DNA from: a virus
Length of the DNA: 38,858 bases
Strand: one strand, 5' to 3'
Virus record (IMG/VR): IMGVR_UViG_3300037882_002953
Span: 1 to 38,858 of that record
In this document: positions 1-8,429 of the stretch, piece after piece
Position numbering within the stretch: position 1 is the stretch's first letter
Layout of the letters: every line of letters starts with the position of its first letter
The notes under the pieces: generated by a model
The model's input: the letters and a program-made list of their open reading frames with translations, nothing else
What the model was told of the DNA's origin: nothing
Database searches by the model: none
Position numbers and translations under genes: made by a program

Positions 1-4
1 CTTG

Positions 5-138
5 CCCGTGCCAGGTTGGCAGTATGCAACCCTCATACCAGTGCCACTCTGTCATTGGCCCGCATCTTGCTACCCTGCAACCCCCGTGCCAGGGGGGTCT
101 ATGCAAGGGGTGTGCCAGTTCCCCTTTTGGCATGGCAC
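5..138. repeat. Cluster of GTGCCA hexamers (iteron-like)
   Basis: GTGCCA occurs directly at 8-13, 41-46, 86-91 and 112-117 and inverted (TGGCAC) at 133-138. Two of the copies are part of a longer imperfect direct repeat: CCCGTGCCAGG followed 6-7 bases later by TATGCAA, at 5-29 and 83-106. Five copies of a hexamer in about 130 bases is far above chance. The function is not visible. Binding sites for a phage initiator, repressor or terminase are the natural candidates. Confidence 0.6.
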
Positions 139-162
139 GGTTGCGGCTTCTGGGTCCCCCCT

Positions 163-174
163 CCCACATGTGGG
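163..174. repeat. Perfect 12-base palindrome
   Basis: CCCACATGTGGG is a perfect dyad, followed directly by the AT-rich stretch GATAAATTTT. It lies between the hexamer cluster and the promoter region and could be an operator or part of an origin. No function can be read from the sequence. Confidence 0.4.
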
Positions 175-454
175 ATAAATTTTCCAACTTACCCCCCAAA
201 TTCGGCCCTATTTAAGGGGTTCCAGACGCCCCCTTACTCGAATGATAGAAGTAAGTTACCTCACATGGGCCTCCCCTCGAAATCCCAGTTCTCAATGTAG
301 GGTGCTGGAGGGTCATGTATTCTTAGCCTCACTTACTCCCCCGTCCCGACGAAGGAGGGCGAGGAGACGTCCGAGAGGGGTCCATGCGCAAGCCCGGCAT
401 AAGTATGAATTCGTCATGTAGGTAAATTCACAGACTTGACAGGAGGTGAAAACT

Positions 455-634
455 TTGAGACACTACGCGCGTCAGCAGAAGAGAGATGCGGTCGGACGAA
501 GCGTCCAACCTGCCCCGCTCTTCTCCACCCTTGACAGGGTGTCAAAGAACGAGGTACAGTGTAAGTCTTCCGGGTCGAGAGGAACGAGACACGGAATAAT
601 GAACAGGTCCGCCCTGACTCCCCAAGAGGAGTAA
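455..634 (+). CDS. Possible small leader protein (weak)
   Basis: A 59-residue basic reading frame starts with TTG at 455, eight bases after a perfect AGGAGG (441-446). The product has no recognisable motif, and its Arg, Ser and Gly composition is compatible with a chance frame. The promoter-like element at 531-560 lies inside it, which argues against it. It is listed only because the ribosome binding site is so good. It could equally be a leader peptide or nothing. Confidence 0.2.
   Translation: MRHYARQQKRDAVGRSVQPAPLFSTLDRVSKNEVQCKSSGSRGTRHGIMNRSALTPQEE
531..560 (+). promoter_or_regulatory. Sigma70-like late promoter overlapped by a palindrome
   Basis: A perfect -35 box TTGACA (531-536) is followed after 18 bases by TACAGT (555-560), a fair -10 box. 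The -35 box is the left arm of the perfect palindrome TTGACAGGGTGTCAA (531-545), so a dimeric regulator bound there would cover the -35 element. A second TTGACA stands at 436-441, but its -10 region is weak. The orientation would drive the whole plus-strand packaging and structure unit beginning at 696. Confidence 0.55.
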
Positions 635-695
635 CCCGCTGTCAAGACTGGCGTGGGTGGCAGGACCGGCCGACGGGCACACGTAGAAGGCTAGC

Positions 696-1142
696 ATGGC
701 AATCGAGTTTGAGGTTGAGACTCTCCGAGGGCGAGAGCGAGACAAGCGTGAGCGCATTGTGGTTCGTCTCCAGGATGAGCTGGACCGCATGATTAAGATG
801 TTCTCGGCCTGCCGAGAGAGCCTTGAGAACGAGATGCTGGAGGGCATGGGGTACAAGAACCTGGCCCTCACTCCCGTGGTCCTGAAGAAGGCCAAGGAGC
901 TGGCTGCGATGATGGGCTCGGTTGTGGAGGCGAAGATTCGCTTCGACAAGGCCCAGAAGCAGCTCACCGAGTCAATGACCCCGGATGAGGAGCGCAAGGC
1001 CGTCCTCTCCTACATTGACTCCCTGACCCCGGAAGACCGGCAGGCCCTCATGACCGAGGTCCAGCGGCGCCGGGTGCGCAAGGGCGAAGTGACCCGTACT
1101 CCTCGTGAGGGTGCCGATGGAAATCCTGACCCGACCGAGTAA
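696..1142 (+). CDS. Small coiled-coil protein, candidate small terminase subunit
   Basis: A 148-residue, highly charged and mostly helical protein. The N-terminal third is rich in Arg and Glu with heptad-like spacing (ERIVVRLQDELDRMIKMF). The middle is a long helix around LKKAKELAAMMGSVV, and the tail is basic then acidic. An AGAAGG ribosome binding site lies five bases before the ATG. It is the first gene of the late unit, three genes before the large terminase, which is where the DNA-recognising small terminase usually sits. That context is the main reason for the suggestion, since I see no clear helix-turn-helix. The 3' end overlaps the next gene by 26 bases. Confidence 0.55.
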   Translation: MAIEFEVETLRGRERDKRERIVVRLQDELDRMIKMFSACRESLENEMLEGMGYKNLALTPVVLKKAKELAAMMGSVVEAKIRFDKAQKQLTESMTPDEERKAVLSYIDSLTPEDRQALMTEVQRRRVRKGEVTRTPREGADGNPDPTE

Positions 1143-1527
1143 GCCGGCCGACCTCTCCCTGGTCTTCGACTCCTGGTTAAACCAGTGGCGCACGTCGAAG
1201 TTCGCCGGGGTCATCCCTAATCACAAATACTACGAAGTGCAGCGGGGCCTCATCGAGGACCTGTTTGCCCGGGGGATGCGGGTCACCGTGGCCCACCCCG
1301 AGGGTCATCCCGACCTCATCATGGGCTGGGTGGCTTACGAGGTGAAGGACATGGCCATTGTCCACTACCTCTTCTGCAAAGACGCTTACCTGGAATCGGC
1401 TGTCCGGTCGCTCCTGGTGTCGGCGGTCCCGGGGGCCCAGCCAGGGCTCGTCACGCACCGCCAGAACCATCCGCAGCTCAAGACGTGGCGACACGTACCC
1501 GAGCTTGCCCGCAGAAAGAGCCTGTAG
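1117..1527 (+). CDS. GNAT-like phage protein upstream of terminase
   Basis: 136 residues from the ATG at 1117, chosen over the GTG at 1105 because GAGGGTG stands six bases before it. The start RPSKPADLSLVFDSWLNQW and the later block GWVAYEVKDMAIVHYLF resemble the small acetyltransferase-like proteins often found beside phage terminase genes. The strand order suggests a degraded GNAT fold: an N-terminal strand, then a central strand pair, then a helix of the type YLESAVRSLL. A clear acetyl-CoA loop (Q/RxxGxG/A) is not evident, so enzymatic activity is doubtful. The gene lies between the small subunit candidate and the large terminase and may act in packaging or assembly. Confidence 0.6.
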   Translation: MEILTRPSKPADLSLVFDSWLNQWRTSKFAGVIPNHKYYEVQRGLIEDLFARGMRVTVAHPEGHPDLIMGWVAYEVKDMAIVHYLFCKDAYLESAVRSLLVSAVPGAQPGLVTHRQNHPQLKTWRHVPELARRKSL

Positions 1528-1817
1528 TGTCTGACCGGCGTATCCCCTTGTCCCTTGTGGTCTTCCGGCTACCAGTAGCCATCCCGGGAGCCACCATGCG
1601 GACCACCACGATAGAGGCGGGCAAGGAGCGGGGCCTGGACTTTAAGTGTCCCCAGCCCTTCCTAGACCCCGACCTACGGGTGGTGGTGATTGGCAACCGC
1701 GCGTTTCCTCTGGAGAACGTGGACCACTACGAGCGGGCCAAGATGGCGCTCTCTGACGAGAAGCTAGAGGCCGCTGCCGTGGCCGCCAAGGTCCGCGAGA
1801 AGCTCGCCAAGAAGTAG
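1527..1817 (+). CDS. Small protein of the packaging cluster, unknown function
   Basis: 96 residues, starting with GTG at 1527 that shares its first base with the TAG stop of the previous gene. AGAAAGAG lies upstream as ribosome binding site. A later ATG at 1596 is the alternative start. The C-terminal half is the better folded part: a strand-rich stretch (LRVVVIGNRAFPLENVDHYE) followed by a charged Ala-rich helix ending in Lys. I do not recognise a family. The tight coupling to the gene before it and to the terminase just downstream suggests a role in packaging or head assembly. Confidence 0.55.
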   Translation: MSDRRIPLSLVVFRLPVAIPGATMRTTTIEAGKERGLDFKCPQPFLDPDLRVVVIGNRAFPLENVDHYERAKMALSDEKLEAAAVAAKVREKLAKK

Positions 1818-1819
1818 CC

Positions 1820-3481
1820 TTGACCTCCTCGCACCTCTTCCATAGCCTCAACCGCAAGGCCGGGCAAGCCCAGACCAACACGGCGCTGTGGGCGGAGCGT
1901 GCGCAGGCAATCTACGACGGGTGCCAGTCCAAGCAGCGGGCCCTCTTAGACTCGGTCGAGAACGGCTACAAGTACCTGGGCCTCCGGTGCCCTCGTCGTG
2001 CTGGCAAGACCTACGGCTTCGCATCCCTGGCCCTTCGCCACGGGGAGAAGCACCCGAACTCCCGCATCCTGATTGTCTCGCTCACGCTGAAGTCGGTACG
2101 AGACAACTACTGGTCCGGGGCCCCGGGCGGCATCTTCGCTCTGAACGAGAAGTACGGGCTTGGGCTCAAGTTCAATCACACTTACAATACCTGGCAGCAC
2201 GAGAATGGGTCCCGTGGCCAGTTAGTCGGCGCCGAGACCCTGGCCGACATCGAGAAGATTCGTGGCTCGCTCGCCGAGGCCGATATCGCGATTGTCGATG
2301 AGTGCAAGTCGTTCGCCCCCGAGCTGTTCCTTCAGCTCCTACGCGACGTCCTCCTCCCCGGCCTCATGACCCGCGACGGGGCTCTGGCAGTGGGCGGCAC
2401 CCCTGGTTCTATCCCCATGGGGATGTTCTACGAGGCCACCTGCCCCACGGCCCGTACCGAGTACACCTGCCCCAAGTGCGAGAAGACGCACCCTACCTGC
2501 ATCCCGGTAGGCGACGAGGCCAGCGAGCTGTACGCCTGTCCCGAGCTGGAGAAGGCGGCCCTCTGGCGCCTCCACTCCTGGACCATCCAGGACAACCCGC
2601 GCTCGGACGCCTGGAAGCGCGCGCTCCAGGAGAAGCTCCGCAACCAGTGGCCCGATGACCATCCGCCCTGGCGCCGTGAGTACCTGGGCGAGTGGGTCAC
2701 TGACGCCACGGACCTGGTCTACCACTGGGCCAACTACAAGGACCGTCAGGACTACGTCACCTGGCGCCCTGAGCGCACACGAAAGAATCCGTCGGGTCTT
2801 CCCGTAGAACTTGGCCCCTGGCGATATGTCCTAGGGATTGACCTTGGCTACGTGGATGACACGGCCCTTGTACTCTGCGCGTACTCCGAGGTCAGCAAAG
2901 AGCTGCGCCACGTGTATGACTTCAAGCAGCCGGGGATGACCATCGATGCCTTCATGGACGAGGTCTTCTCGGTCATTGAGCGCTTCGGGCGCCCCGACTC
3001 CATTGTGGCCGATACGGCCGGTGGCGGCTCCAAGATGCTCATTGAGTCGATGAACCAACGCTACGGCCTGGGAATCGAGCCCGCGAAGAAGACGGAGAAG
3101 ATGGACCACATTGAGATGGTCAACTCCGACTTCTCCCTGGGGCGCATCAAAATCATCCCGGGCAGTGACCTGGCCATCGAGCTGGGTGGGCTCCAGTGGG
3201 ACCTCTCTCGCGAGTCCAAGGCGATTCTGTCGCGCACGGGCCGCCTCAAGGAGGACCCGCAGTGCCCCAACCACCTTTGCGACGCCCTGCTCTACCTGCA
3301 CCGCTACTCCTATCACCATTGGTCCTCTCCCCCGCCCATGCGCACGACGCCAGGCACCCCGGAGTGGCTGCGGGAGATGGAGGCGGCGGAGCTGGAGAAG
3401 GCTATGGCGAAGCGGACCGAAGCTAAGAAGGACCCGCACGGGCTCCGTCGTTACGAGAAAGGCCTCCCTTGGACCCGTTAA
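1820..3481 (+). CDS. terL: Large terminase subunit (ATPase and nuclease)
   Basis: 553 residues from a TTG start two bases after the previous stop. The protein pumps DNA into the prohead and cuts it. The ATPase domain shows a Walker A-like loop CPRRAGKTYG (57-66) and a Walker B IAIVDE (D160, E161). The RNase H-like nuclease domain has its acidic residues in the expected order: D341 in VLGIDLG, D398 in SIVADTAGGG and D488 in HLCDALLYLH. Between the domains C217, C220, C227 and C240 are spaced like a zinc-binding knuckle. The length is normal for the family. The tail is charged and Lys-rich. An upstream in-frame start is unlikely because it would overlap the preceding gene. Confidence 0.93.
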   Translation: MTSSHLFHSLNRKAGQAQTNTALWAERAQAIYDGCQSKQRALLDSVENGYKYLGLRCPRRAGKTYGFASLALRHGEKHPNSRILIVSLTLKSVRDNYWSGAPGGIFALNEKYGLGLKFNHTYNTWQHENGSRGQLVGAETLADIEKIRGSLAEADIAIVDECKSFAPELFLQLLRDVLLPGLMTRDGALAVGGTPGSIPMGMFYEATCPTARTEYTCPKCEKTHPTCIPVGDEASELYACPELEKAALWRLHSWTIQDNPRSDAWKRALQEKLRNQWPDDHPPWRREYLGEWVTDATDLVYHWANYKDRQDYVTWRPERTRKNPSGLPVELGPWRYVLGIDLGYVDDTALVLCAYSEVSKELRHVYDFKQPGMTIDAFMDEVFSVIERFGRPDSIVADTAGGGSKMLIESMNQRYGLGIEPAKKTEKMDHIEMVNSDFSLGRIKIIPGSDLAIELGGLQWDLSRESKAILSRTGRLKEDPQCPNHLCDALLYLHRYSYHHWSSPPPMRTTPGTPEWLREMEAAELEKAMAKRTEAKKDPHGLRRYEKGLPWTR

Positions 3482-3483
3482 AC

Positions 3484-3726
3484 ATGACCCCCGAGCAGAT
3501 TGAGGCCATCCTCATGGTTCTTCGCGAGCAGGGGGTGGCCAAGTTCGAGGGCCTGGGCTTCGCCGTGGAGTTCCGCACGGACCTGGAGGTGCCCAAGCAG
3601 GAGACGGCCGAGGAGGCCATCCGCAGCATCGCCAATGAGGAGAGGCGCCAGGCCAAGCCGGGCCTCTTCCACAATCCCATGCTCTGGCCGGGTGGGGCGC
3701 CCCCTAGCTTTGACGGAGAAGACTAA
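3484..3726 (+). CDS. Small protein between terminase and portal
   Basis: 80 residues from ATG at 3484, two bases after the terminase stop. Its last base is shared with the portal start (TAATG). It begins with a short helical, acidic segment (TPEQIEAILMVLREQGV), then a strand-like segment (KFEGLGFAVEF), then a charged helix and a Pro/Gly-rich end. The family is not recognised. Small genes at this position in podoviruses are often assembly factors, but nothing here proves that. Confidence 0.6.
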   Translation: MTPEQIEAILMVLREQGVAKFEGLGFAVEFRTDLEVPKQETAEEAIRSIANEERRQAKPGLFHNPMLWPGGAPPSFDGED

Positions 3727-5705
3727 TGTGGAATCCAGGCAACGAGGGTAACAACCCCGAGGAGCAGCCGCACCACATTGGCTGGTGGGAGAGGGTTACC
3801 AAGCACGAATATCTCCCGGCTGAAGAGGTCGAGAAGATTCGGGCCAACTCCCTCATTGCGACGGCGCGCAACCTAGAGAACCTACAGCGAGAGGTCCATG
3901 AGCAGAACCTCTTCTCGGCCCAGCTCTACTCCAACCGTGAGCTGGCGGCCTTCGACTGGGGCACCAACAACCTCTATCGCGCCTCGCTGGCTCCTGTCTC
4001 TCGCACGGGTGAGAACCTTGTGCTTATGGTCGTGGATACGCTGGTCTCCCAGGTGGGCAAGAACCGCCCCAAGGCCAAGCCACAGACCCGCGGAGCCTCC
4101 TGGAAGCTCCGGCAGGCCGCGAAGCGCCTGGACAAATTCCTCTACGGAGAATTCGTCCGGAACCGGGTGTGGGACATTGGAAAGCGAGTGTTCCGCGATG
4201 GGTGTGTCTTCTCCTTCGGTGCCGCGTACCCGTACATGGACGACGATCGCCTGCGTGTTGAGCGCGTCTTTCCAGATGAAATTCTTGTTGACCAGATGGA
4301 AGTGGCTGCTTGCGGTCGCGCCCGTCATTGGTATCGCCGCCGTGTCCTTCCTAAAGAGGTAGCCGCGGTTATGTTCGGGTGCTCGATTGAGGACCTGGAG
4401 ACTGAGATTGACTCGTCGCCCCAATATCTGGAGTGGCGCAAGGTCGGTAAGAGTTATTGTGTTGTGGTCGAGGGCTGGCAATGCGCGCGGGGCGACAAGC
4501 CCGGTGTTTATGTGGCCGCCACCCATAATAAAATCCTCAAGTCCAAGCCCTACACCCTGGAAGAGGGGCCCTTTGTCACCTGGCAGTACAGCGATCCCCT
4601 CTCCGGCTTCTTCTCCCCGTCCGCGGTGGAGCAGGCAATCCCGTATCAGATTCGTCTGAACGAGATTAACGACGTGATTCGCGACGCCCAGGACCTCATG
4701 GGGCGCCCGCGACTCTTAATTCATGAGGGCTCACGCGTCAATCCGTTAGAGATTGACAATATGGTGGGACGCTTTGTAAAATACACGGGAGTCAAGCCCG
4801 AAGCGGTCACTTGGCCGGCCATTAACGCTGAGATTTACAACGAGCGCGATCGGCTGGTCCGGGTTTGCCTGGAGCAGTTTGGTCTCTCGCAGCTCTCTAG
4901 CAAGCAGGCCCTCCCGGCCCAGGCCCGTCTAGACTCCGCCCCGGCCCTGAACATGGCCACGGAGATTCAGGACGGCCGACTGGGTGACTTGGTCCAGCGA
5001 TACGAGCGCTTCTACCTGAATCTGGCCGAGCAGATGATTCGGGTGGTCCAGGCCTCGGGCGAGAACCCCAAGACCACGTGGGTCTCGGGTGGGCGCAAGG
5101 GTATGGTGGAGGAAATCTGCTGGGATGAGATTGACCTCGACGAGAACGCCTACGTTCTTCAGCTCGAAGCGGCTTCGTCCTTCTCCCAAACCCCGGCTGC
5201 CATTCGCGACGACCTGGAGAAGCAGCTTGCCACGGGCCTCATCTCTCCCGAGACCTATCGGCTAGAACTGTGTGACCCAGACTCCGAGTCTGAGCTGGTA
5301 CTTGCCGCTGCCGCTGCCGATGACATTCGCCGCGTGATTGACCTCCTGGAAGAGGGGGAGTGGGAAGACCCCGAGCCCATCCAGGACCTGGTCAATGGTG
5401 TCCAGACCGTCTCGCTCGCGGCCCTACACCTGAAGAAATACAAGGACGTGCCGGACACGGTGAAGATTAACTTCGCCGACTGGCTCACGGCGGCGCGCAA
5501 TATCCTGGCCATTGGCGAGGAGACGCCCCCGAACATGGACCCGGCCGAGATGGTTCCCGGTCTCGCGACCCCGCCTCCGCTGGGCGGCCCCGGCGGGGAC
5601 CCGATGATGGGTGGCGCACCGCCCCCGACCTTCGCTGGGGCTCCGGGCCCGGCAGCAATTCCCATCCCGGAATCTCTGGGCTTGGGCGGACGAGTTAGAG
5701 GATAA
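3726..5705 (+). CDS. Portal protein
   Basis: 659 residues, a typical size for the twelve-subunit head vertex of podoviruses through which DNA enters and leaves. The call rests on size, position directly after the terminase, and visible features. The N-terminal region is helical and charged. The mixed core includes GENLVLMVVDTLVSQVGKNRP and VFRDGCVFSFGAAYPYM. A long stem-type helix region (PYQIRLNEINDVIRDAQDLMGRPR) is followed by a Gln-rich crown-like segment near FGLSQLSSKQALPAQ. The C-terminal 90 residues are Pro/Gly-rich and probably disordered. The ATG overlaps the preceding stop, and the scaffold gene follows after six bases. Confidence 0.88.
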   Translation: MWNPGNEGNNPEEQPHHIGWWERVTKHEYLPAEEVEKIRANSLIATARNLENLQREVHEQNLFSAQLYSNRELAAFDWGTNNLYRASLAPVSRTGENLVLMVVDTLVSQVGKNRPKAKPQTRGASWKLRQAAKRLDKFLYGEFVRNRVWDIGKRVFRDGCVFSFGAAYPYMDDDRLRVERVFPDEILVDQMEVAACGRARHWYRRRVLPKEVAAVMFGCSIEDLETEIDSSPQYLEWRKVGKSYCVVVEGWQCARGDKPGVYVAATHNKILKSKPYTLEEGPFVTWQYSDPLSGFFSPSAVEQAIPYQIRLNEINDVIRDAQDLMGRPRLLIHEGSRVNPLEIDNMVGRFVKYTGVKPEAVTWPAINAEIYNERDRLVRVCLEQFGLSQLSSKQALPAQARLDSAPALNMATEIQDGRLGDLVQRYERFYLNLAEQMIRVVQASGENPKTTWVSGGRKGMVEEICWDEIDLDENAYVLQLEAASSFSQTPAAIRDDLEKQLATGLISPETYRLELCDPDSESELVLAAAAADDIRRVIDLLEEGEWEDPEPIQDLVNGVQTVSLAALHLKKYKDVPDTVKINFADWLTAARNILAIGEETPPNMDPAEMVPGLATPPPLGGPGGDPMMGGAPPPTFAGAPGPAAIPIPESLGLGGRVRG

Positions 5706-5711
5706 GCACTG

Positions 5712-6743
5712 ATGGATGAACAGAATGAAGCCCCACTTTGGGCCCCGACGGACATTGACCGCCAGGCCATCGACGTCATCAAGGAAATTGAGGCTAGCTA
5801 TGTCGACGAAGGATTGGACGCCGCCTCCGCTCCCGCAGGAGGTGACTCCGGAAATGGTGGAGGAGTTCCTGCGCAAGCTCAGGCCCCGGCCCCAGACGGA
5901 GAGTCCAAGCCCCCTGCCCCCGTTGCCGACCCCATTGAGGGAGCTGTCGTTCGGGAGCTGGGCCTCCGGGACCTAGAGGCCAGGCTCAAGGCCCGCGAGG
6001 AAGCCCTCAAGGCCCGCGAGGTGGAACTCCAGAGTGCCCCCGACTGGGTCCGCGCCCTGGATGATGACCCCGCCGAGGCCCTACGCAAGGCCGGCTACGA
6101 TCCGGACCTCGTTGTCCGCCGTGTCATTGCCAAGCGCTTTGAGGCCCAGGGTAAGCCCGTCCCGGACGAGCTGAAGTCGACCATTGAGTCGGCTACGAAA
6201 GAATCAAGCCTACGCAAAGAGCTGGATGCCATCAAGGCAGACCTCCGGCGTAGGGATAGCGAGTCGGCTGCACGAACCTACTTCGACCAGGTGAATGCAG
6301 ATGCGCGCGCGTATGTGACCAAGGGGCCAGGCGAGTATGCCCCCACGGTAGCCATTGTGGCGAAGCAGAATCCTGACCGCGTTCACTCGGAAATCATGGA
6401 CGAGATTTCTAAGGACGCGGCACAGAAGGCTGCGCGGGACCCCAATCTGCCGTTGATTAGTTACGAGGAAGCCGCAAAGCGTGTCGAAGCGCGATGGGCC
6501 CCCCTTCGTAGCGCCCTGGCCCCTGCGAGTGCAGTGAGCCTTCCCGAACCCAGCACGTCGCCCAAATCGCAAGTAGCGGGTACCGAACCACCGCGTCCAT
6601 CCACTCAGGCGCCGGCAACCACTCCGGACCGCCCCCTTCAGAACCTTCTGCCCTGGCAACAGAAGCAGTCGGACGCTGAGGAGGCCGGCATCCGCGAGGC
6701 GGTCGCCGAATACAAGCGCTTACTTCGACAAGGACAAAGCTAA
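5712..6743 (+). CDS. Head scaffolding protein
   Basis: 343 residues, very acidic and Ala/Pro-rich. The low-complexity Ala/Pro/Gly segment (about 40-80) is followed by a repetitive charged helix in which KAREEALKARE is a near-perfect tandem, then long predicted coiled coil. The C terminus ends with a basic amphipathic helix (EAVAEYKRLLRQGQ), the usual capsid-binding end of scaffolds. It lies between the portal gene and the major capsid gene, the canonical position. No protease motif is seen here, so proteolytic scaffold removal is not implied. The capsid ATG follows the stop without a gap. Confidence 0.8.
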   Translation: MDEQNEAPLWAPTDIDRQAIDVIKEIEASYVDEGLDAASAPAGGDSGNGGGVPAQAQAPAPDGESKPPAPVADPIEGAVVRELGLRDLEARLKAREEALKAREVELQSAPDWVRALDDDPAEALRKAGYDPDLVVRRVIAKRFEAQGKPVPDELKSTIESATKESSLRKELDAIKADLRRRDSESAARTYFDQVNADARAYVTKGPGEYAPTVAIVAKQNPDRVHSEIMDEISKDAAQKAARDPNLPLISYEEAAKRVEARWAPLRSALAPASAVSLPEPSTSPKSQVAGTEPPRPSTQAPATTPDRPLQNLLPWQQKQSDAEEAGIREAVAEYKRLLRQGQS

Positions 6744-7991
6744 ATGCCATCCGCTACTACCATGGCCGCACTGGCCAAAATGTTCAAGACGGTCTATCAC
6801 AACAAGGACCTCACCAACCAGGCGAAGCGCAAGACGACCGCCTACGACCTCGTCAGCAAGTATGACGACTTCGTGGGTAAGGAGCTTGTCTTTCCCTTCA
6901 ACTACAACCTCCCGGTCGGCGTCTCCCCGGACTTCGCGACCGCGCAGGCCAATCCCACGGCCTCTGGCTTCGATAACTGGGTCATGACGACCCGCAAGAC
7001 GCTGTACGGCTTCCTTACCATCGACGCGCTGGCGATGCAGGCGGCCCGTGCAGACATCGGCGCGTTCCTTCGCACCAAGCAGAAGGAGACGAATGAGCTG
7101 CTCTCCTACATGAAGATGGTCCTCGGTGGCCATGCATTCTGGGGCGACGGCGCGGGCGACCTTGCGCAGATTATCTCGGTGACGGGCGCCAACCCCATCA
7201 CGTCCTTCACGGTCTCGCCGCGCTCGGTGGTCAAGATTCACAAGAATCAGCGCCTCCAGTTCAATGCGACGCGTACGGGCGCGGCCGGTGGCCTCCTGGC
7301 GGCAGAGTACCGTGTTGACGGCGTTAACCGTCAGACGGGTGTTGTTACGGTCACTCGCGTGGCTGGCACGACCCCGGACCCGGCGGCCAACCAGTACGTC
7401 TACCAGAAGGGCAGCTACGACGCGTACCCACTCGGCGTCTCGGCCTTCATCCCGGCGGCTGACCCGGGCACGGGCACGGTCCCGGCCACCCTCCTCGGCA
7501 TGACGCGCACGGATGACGTGGCGATGAAGTCGGGCTGGCGTGTGCCGTGGCAGGGCTCCATCGAGGAGTCGGCCAAGTTCCTCTGCGCCCAGATGGGTCA
7601 ATACTTCGATAGCACGACCAGCGCCCTCTGGCTGTCGCGCTACAACTGGTTCCGCCTGGAGCAGGAGTTGGCGGCGCAGGGTCGCGTGATTCGTGACCAG
7701 AAGGCTTCGGCCATCTTTGGCACCTCCGCGATTCTGCTCCAAACCCCGGAAGGCGACATCCCGGTCGTCTCCGACTCGTACCTGGGTGATGATGTGGCCT
7801 TCCTCATCGACATGGCGTGTATCGAGACCCATCACCTCGGTGGCCTCATCCACACCGTGGACGATGACGGCAACTCGTTGCTCCGTCAGACGGCCGATGA
7901 CGGCGTGGAAATCCGGTTCCGCTCCTGGAGCGAGAACATCATCCAGCGCCCGTTCAAGTGCGGTCGCTTCCCCATCCCGGCAGCGGTCTAA
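6744..7991 (+). CDS. Major capsid protein
   Basis: 415 residues, probably of the HK97 fold. The evidence is position after the scaffold, size, even high-expression-type codon use with C or G in third positions, and a mixed alpha/beta composition. Segments such as KTTAYDLVSKYDDFVGKELV (start), TNELLSYMKMVLGG (spine-like helix) and a C-terminal strand region ending KCGRFPIPAAV fit a capsid subunit. An AAGGA ribosome binding site lies at the end of the scaffold gene. A long open frame on the opposite strand is a by-product of the codon bias and is not a gene. Confidence 0.85.
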   Translation: MPSATTMAALAKMFKTVYHNKDLTNQAKRKTTAYDLVSKYDDFVGKELVFPFNYNLPVGVSPDFATAQANPTASGFDNWVMTTRKTLYGFLTIDALAMQAARADIGAFLRTKQKETNELLSYMKMVLGGHAFWGDGAGDLAQIISVTGANPITSFTVSPRSVVKIHKNQRLQFNATRTGAAGGLLAAEYRVDGVNRQTGVVTVTRVAGTTPDPAANQYVYQKGSYDAYPLGVSAFIPAADPGTGTVPATLLGMTRTDDVAMKSGWRVPWQGSIEESAKFLCAQMGQYFDSTTSALWLSRYNWFRLEQELAAQGRVIRDQKASAIFGTSAILLQTPEGDIPVVSDSYLGDDVAFLIDMACIETHHLGGLIHTVDDDGNSLLRQTADDGVEIRFRSWSENIIQRPFKCGRFPIPAAV

Positions 7992-8017
7992 GCTAGCCGC
8001 CCCTCAGGAGAAATCAC

Positions 8018-8410
8018 ATGGGTAACTCGCTTAATCACGGTCTGACCACGTCCGCCAAGGGCATGAGCATTCAGTCCGTTCGCATCACGGGACTCAACGT
8101 TGCCTCGCCTACGGTCGCGGAAGATTGTCGTTCTGGCATCATCTCTTCGATTAGCAAGACGGGCACGGGCGTCTATCAAATTCAGCTCGCCACCCCCTGG
8201 GCGCCGCGCCTGATTGCGTGTCTGTGCGACCTCTCGACGGCTAACGGTGCTGGGGCCCTCCTCCGCGCCCGCTATCGTCAGGCGTCGTACAACTCGACGA
8301 CGGGTCAGTTCATCATCGACATCTCCAGCGCGGTTCCGGCCGCGGCTGACGGTGGCGCTGCTGACGAGCTACATCTCATCATGACGTTCCGGCGCTACGG
8401 CGCGTTCTAA
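8018..8410 (+). CDS. Capsid decoration (cement)-like protein
   Basis: 130 residues with a strong AGGAGA ribosome binding site. The sequence is almost entirely beta-strand type (GIISSISKTGTGVYQIQLATPW and the ending ADELHLIMTFRRYG), as in small jelly-roll proteins that cement capsids. The position right after the major capsid gene is the usual place for decoration proteins in podoviruses. The assignment is by context and predicted fold. A head-completion role cannot be excluded. Confidence 0.6.
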   Translation: MGNSLNHGLTTSAKGMSIQSVRITGLNVASPTVAEDCRSGIISSISKTGTGVYQIQLATPWAPRLIACLCDLSTANGAGALLRARYRQASYNSTTGQFIIDISSAVPAAADGGAADELHLIMTFRRYGAF

Positions 8411-8429
8411 CCAGTAGTCCGAGGGCTCT

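Larger units (their letters stand above)
1..695. other. Non-coding left region with repeats and promoter
   Basis: About 700 bases before the first convincing gene. The first 140 bases hold a cluster of GTGCCA hexamers. A palindrome follows at 163-174, then an AT-richer patch around 174-215, and TTGACA-type promoter elements between 430 and 560. The reading frames here have skewed, low-complexity translations, and apart from a weak candidate at 455-634 I do not believe any of them. The position, just ahead of the terminase genes, suits a late control region, a packaging signal or an origin. The sequence alone does not decide which. Confidence 0.6.

Noticed and set aside
16-300. Two open frames at the left end
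   Set aside because: Low-complexity Pro/Leu/Cys-rich products over the repeat region, without good ribosome binding sites.
6720-7853. Long open frame opposite the major capsid gene
   Set aside because: It is a shadow of the strongly biased capsid codons. The product is rich in Arg, Gly and Val with no ribosome binding site or neighbours on that strand.
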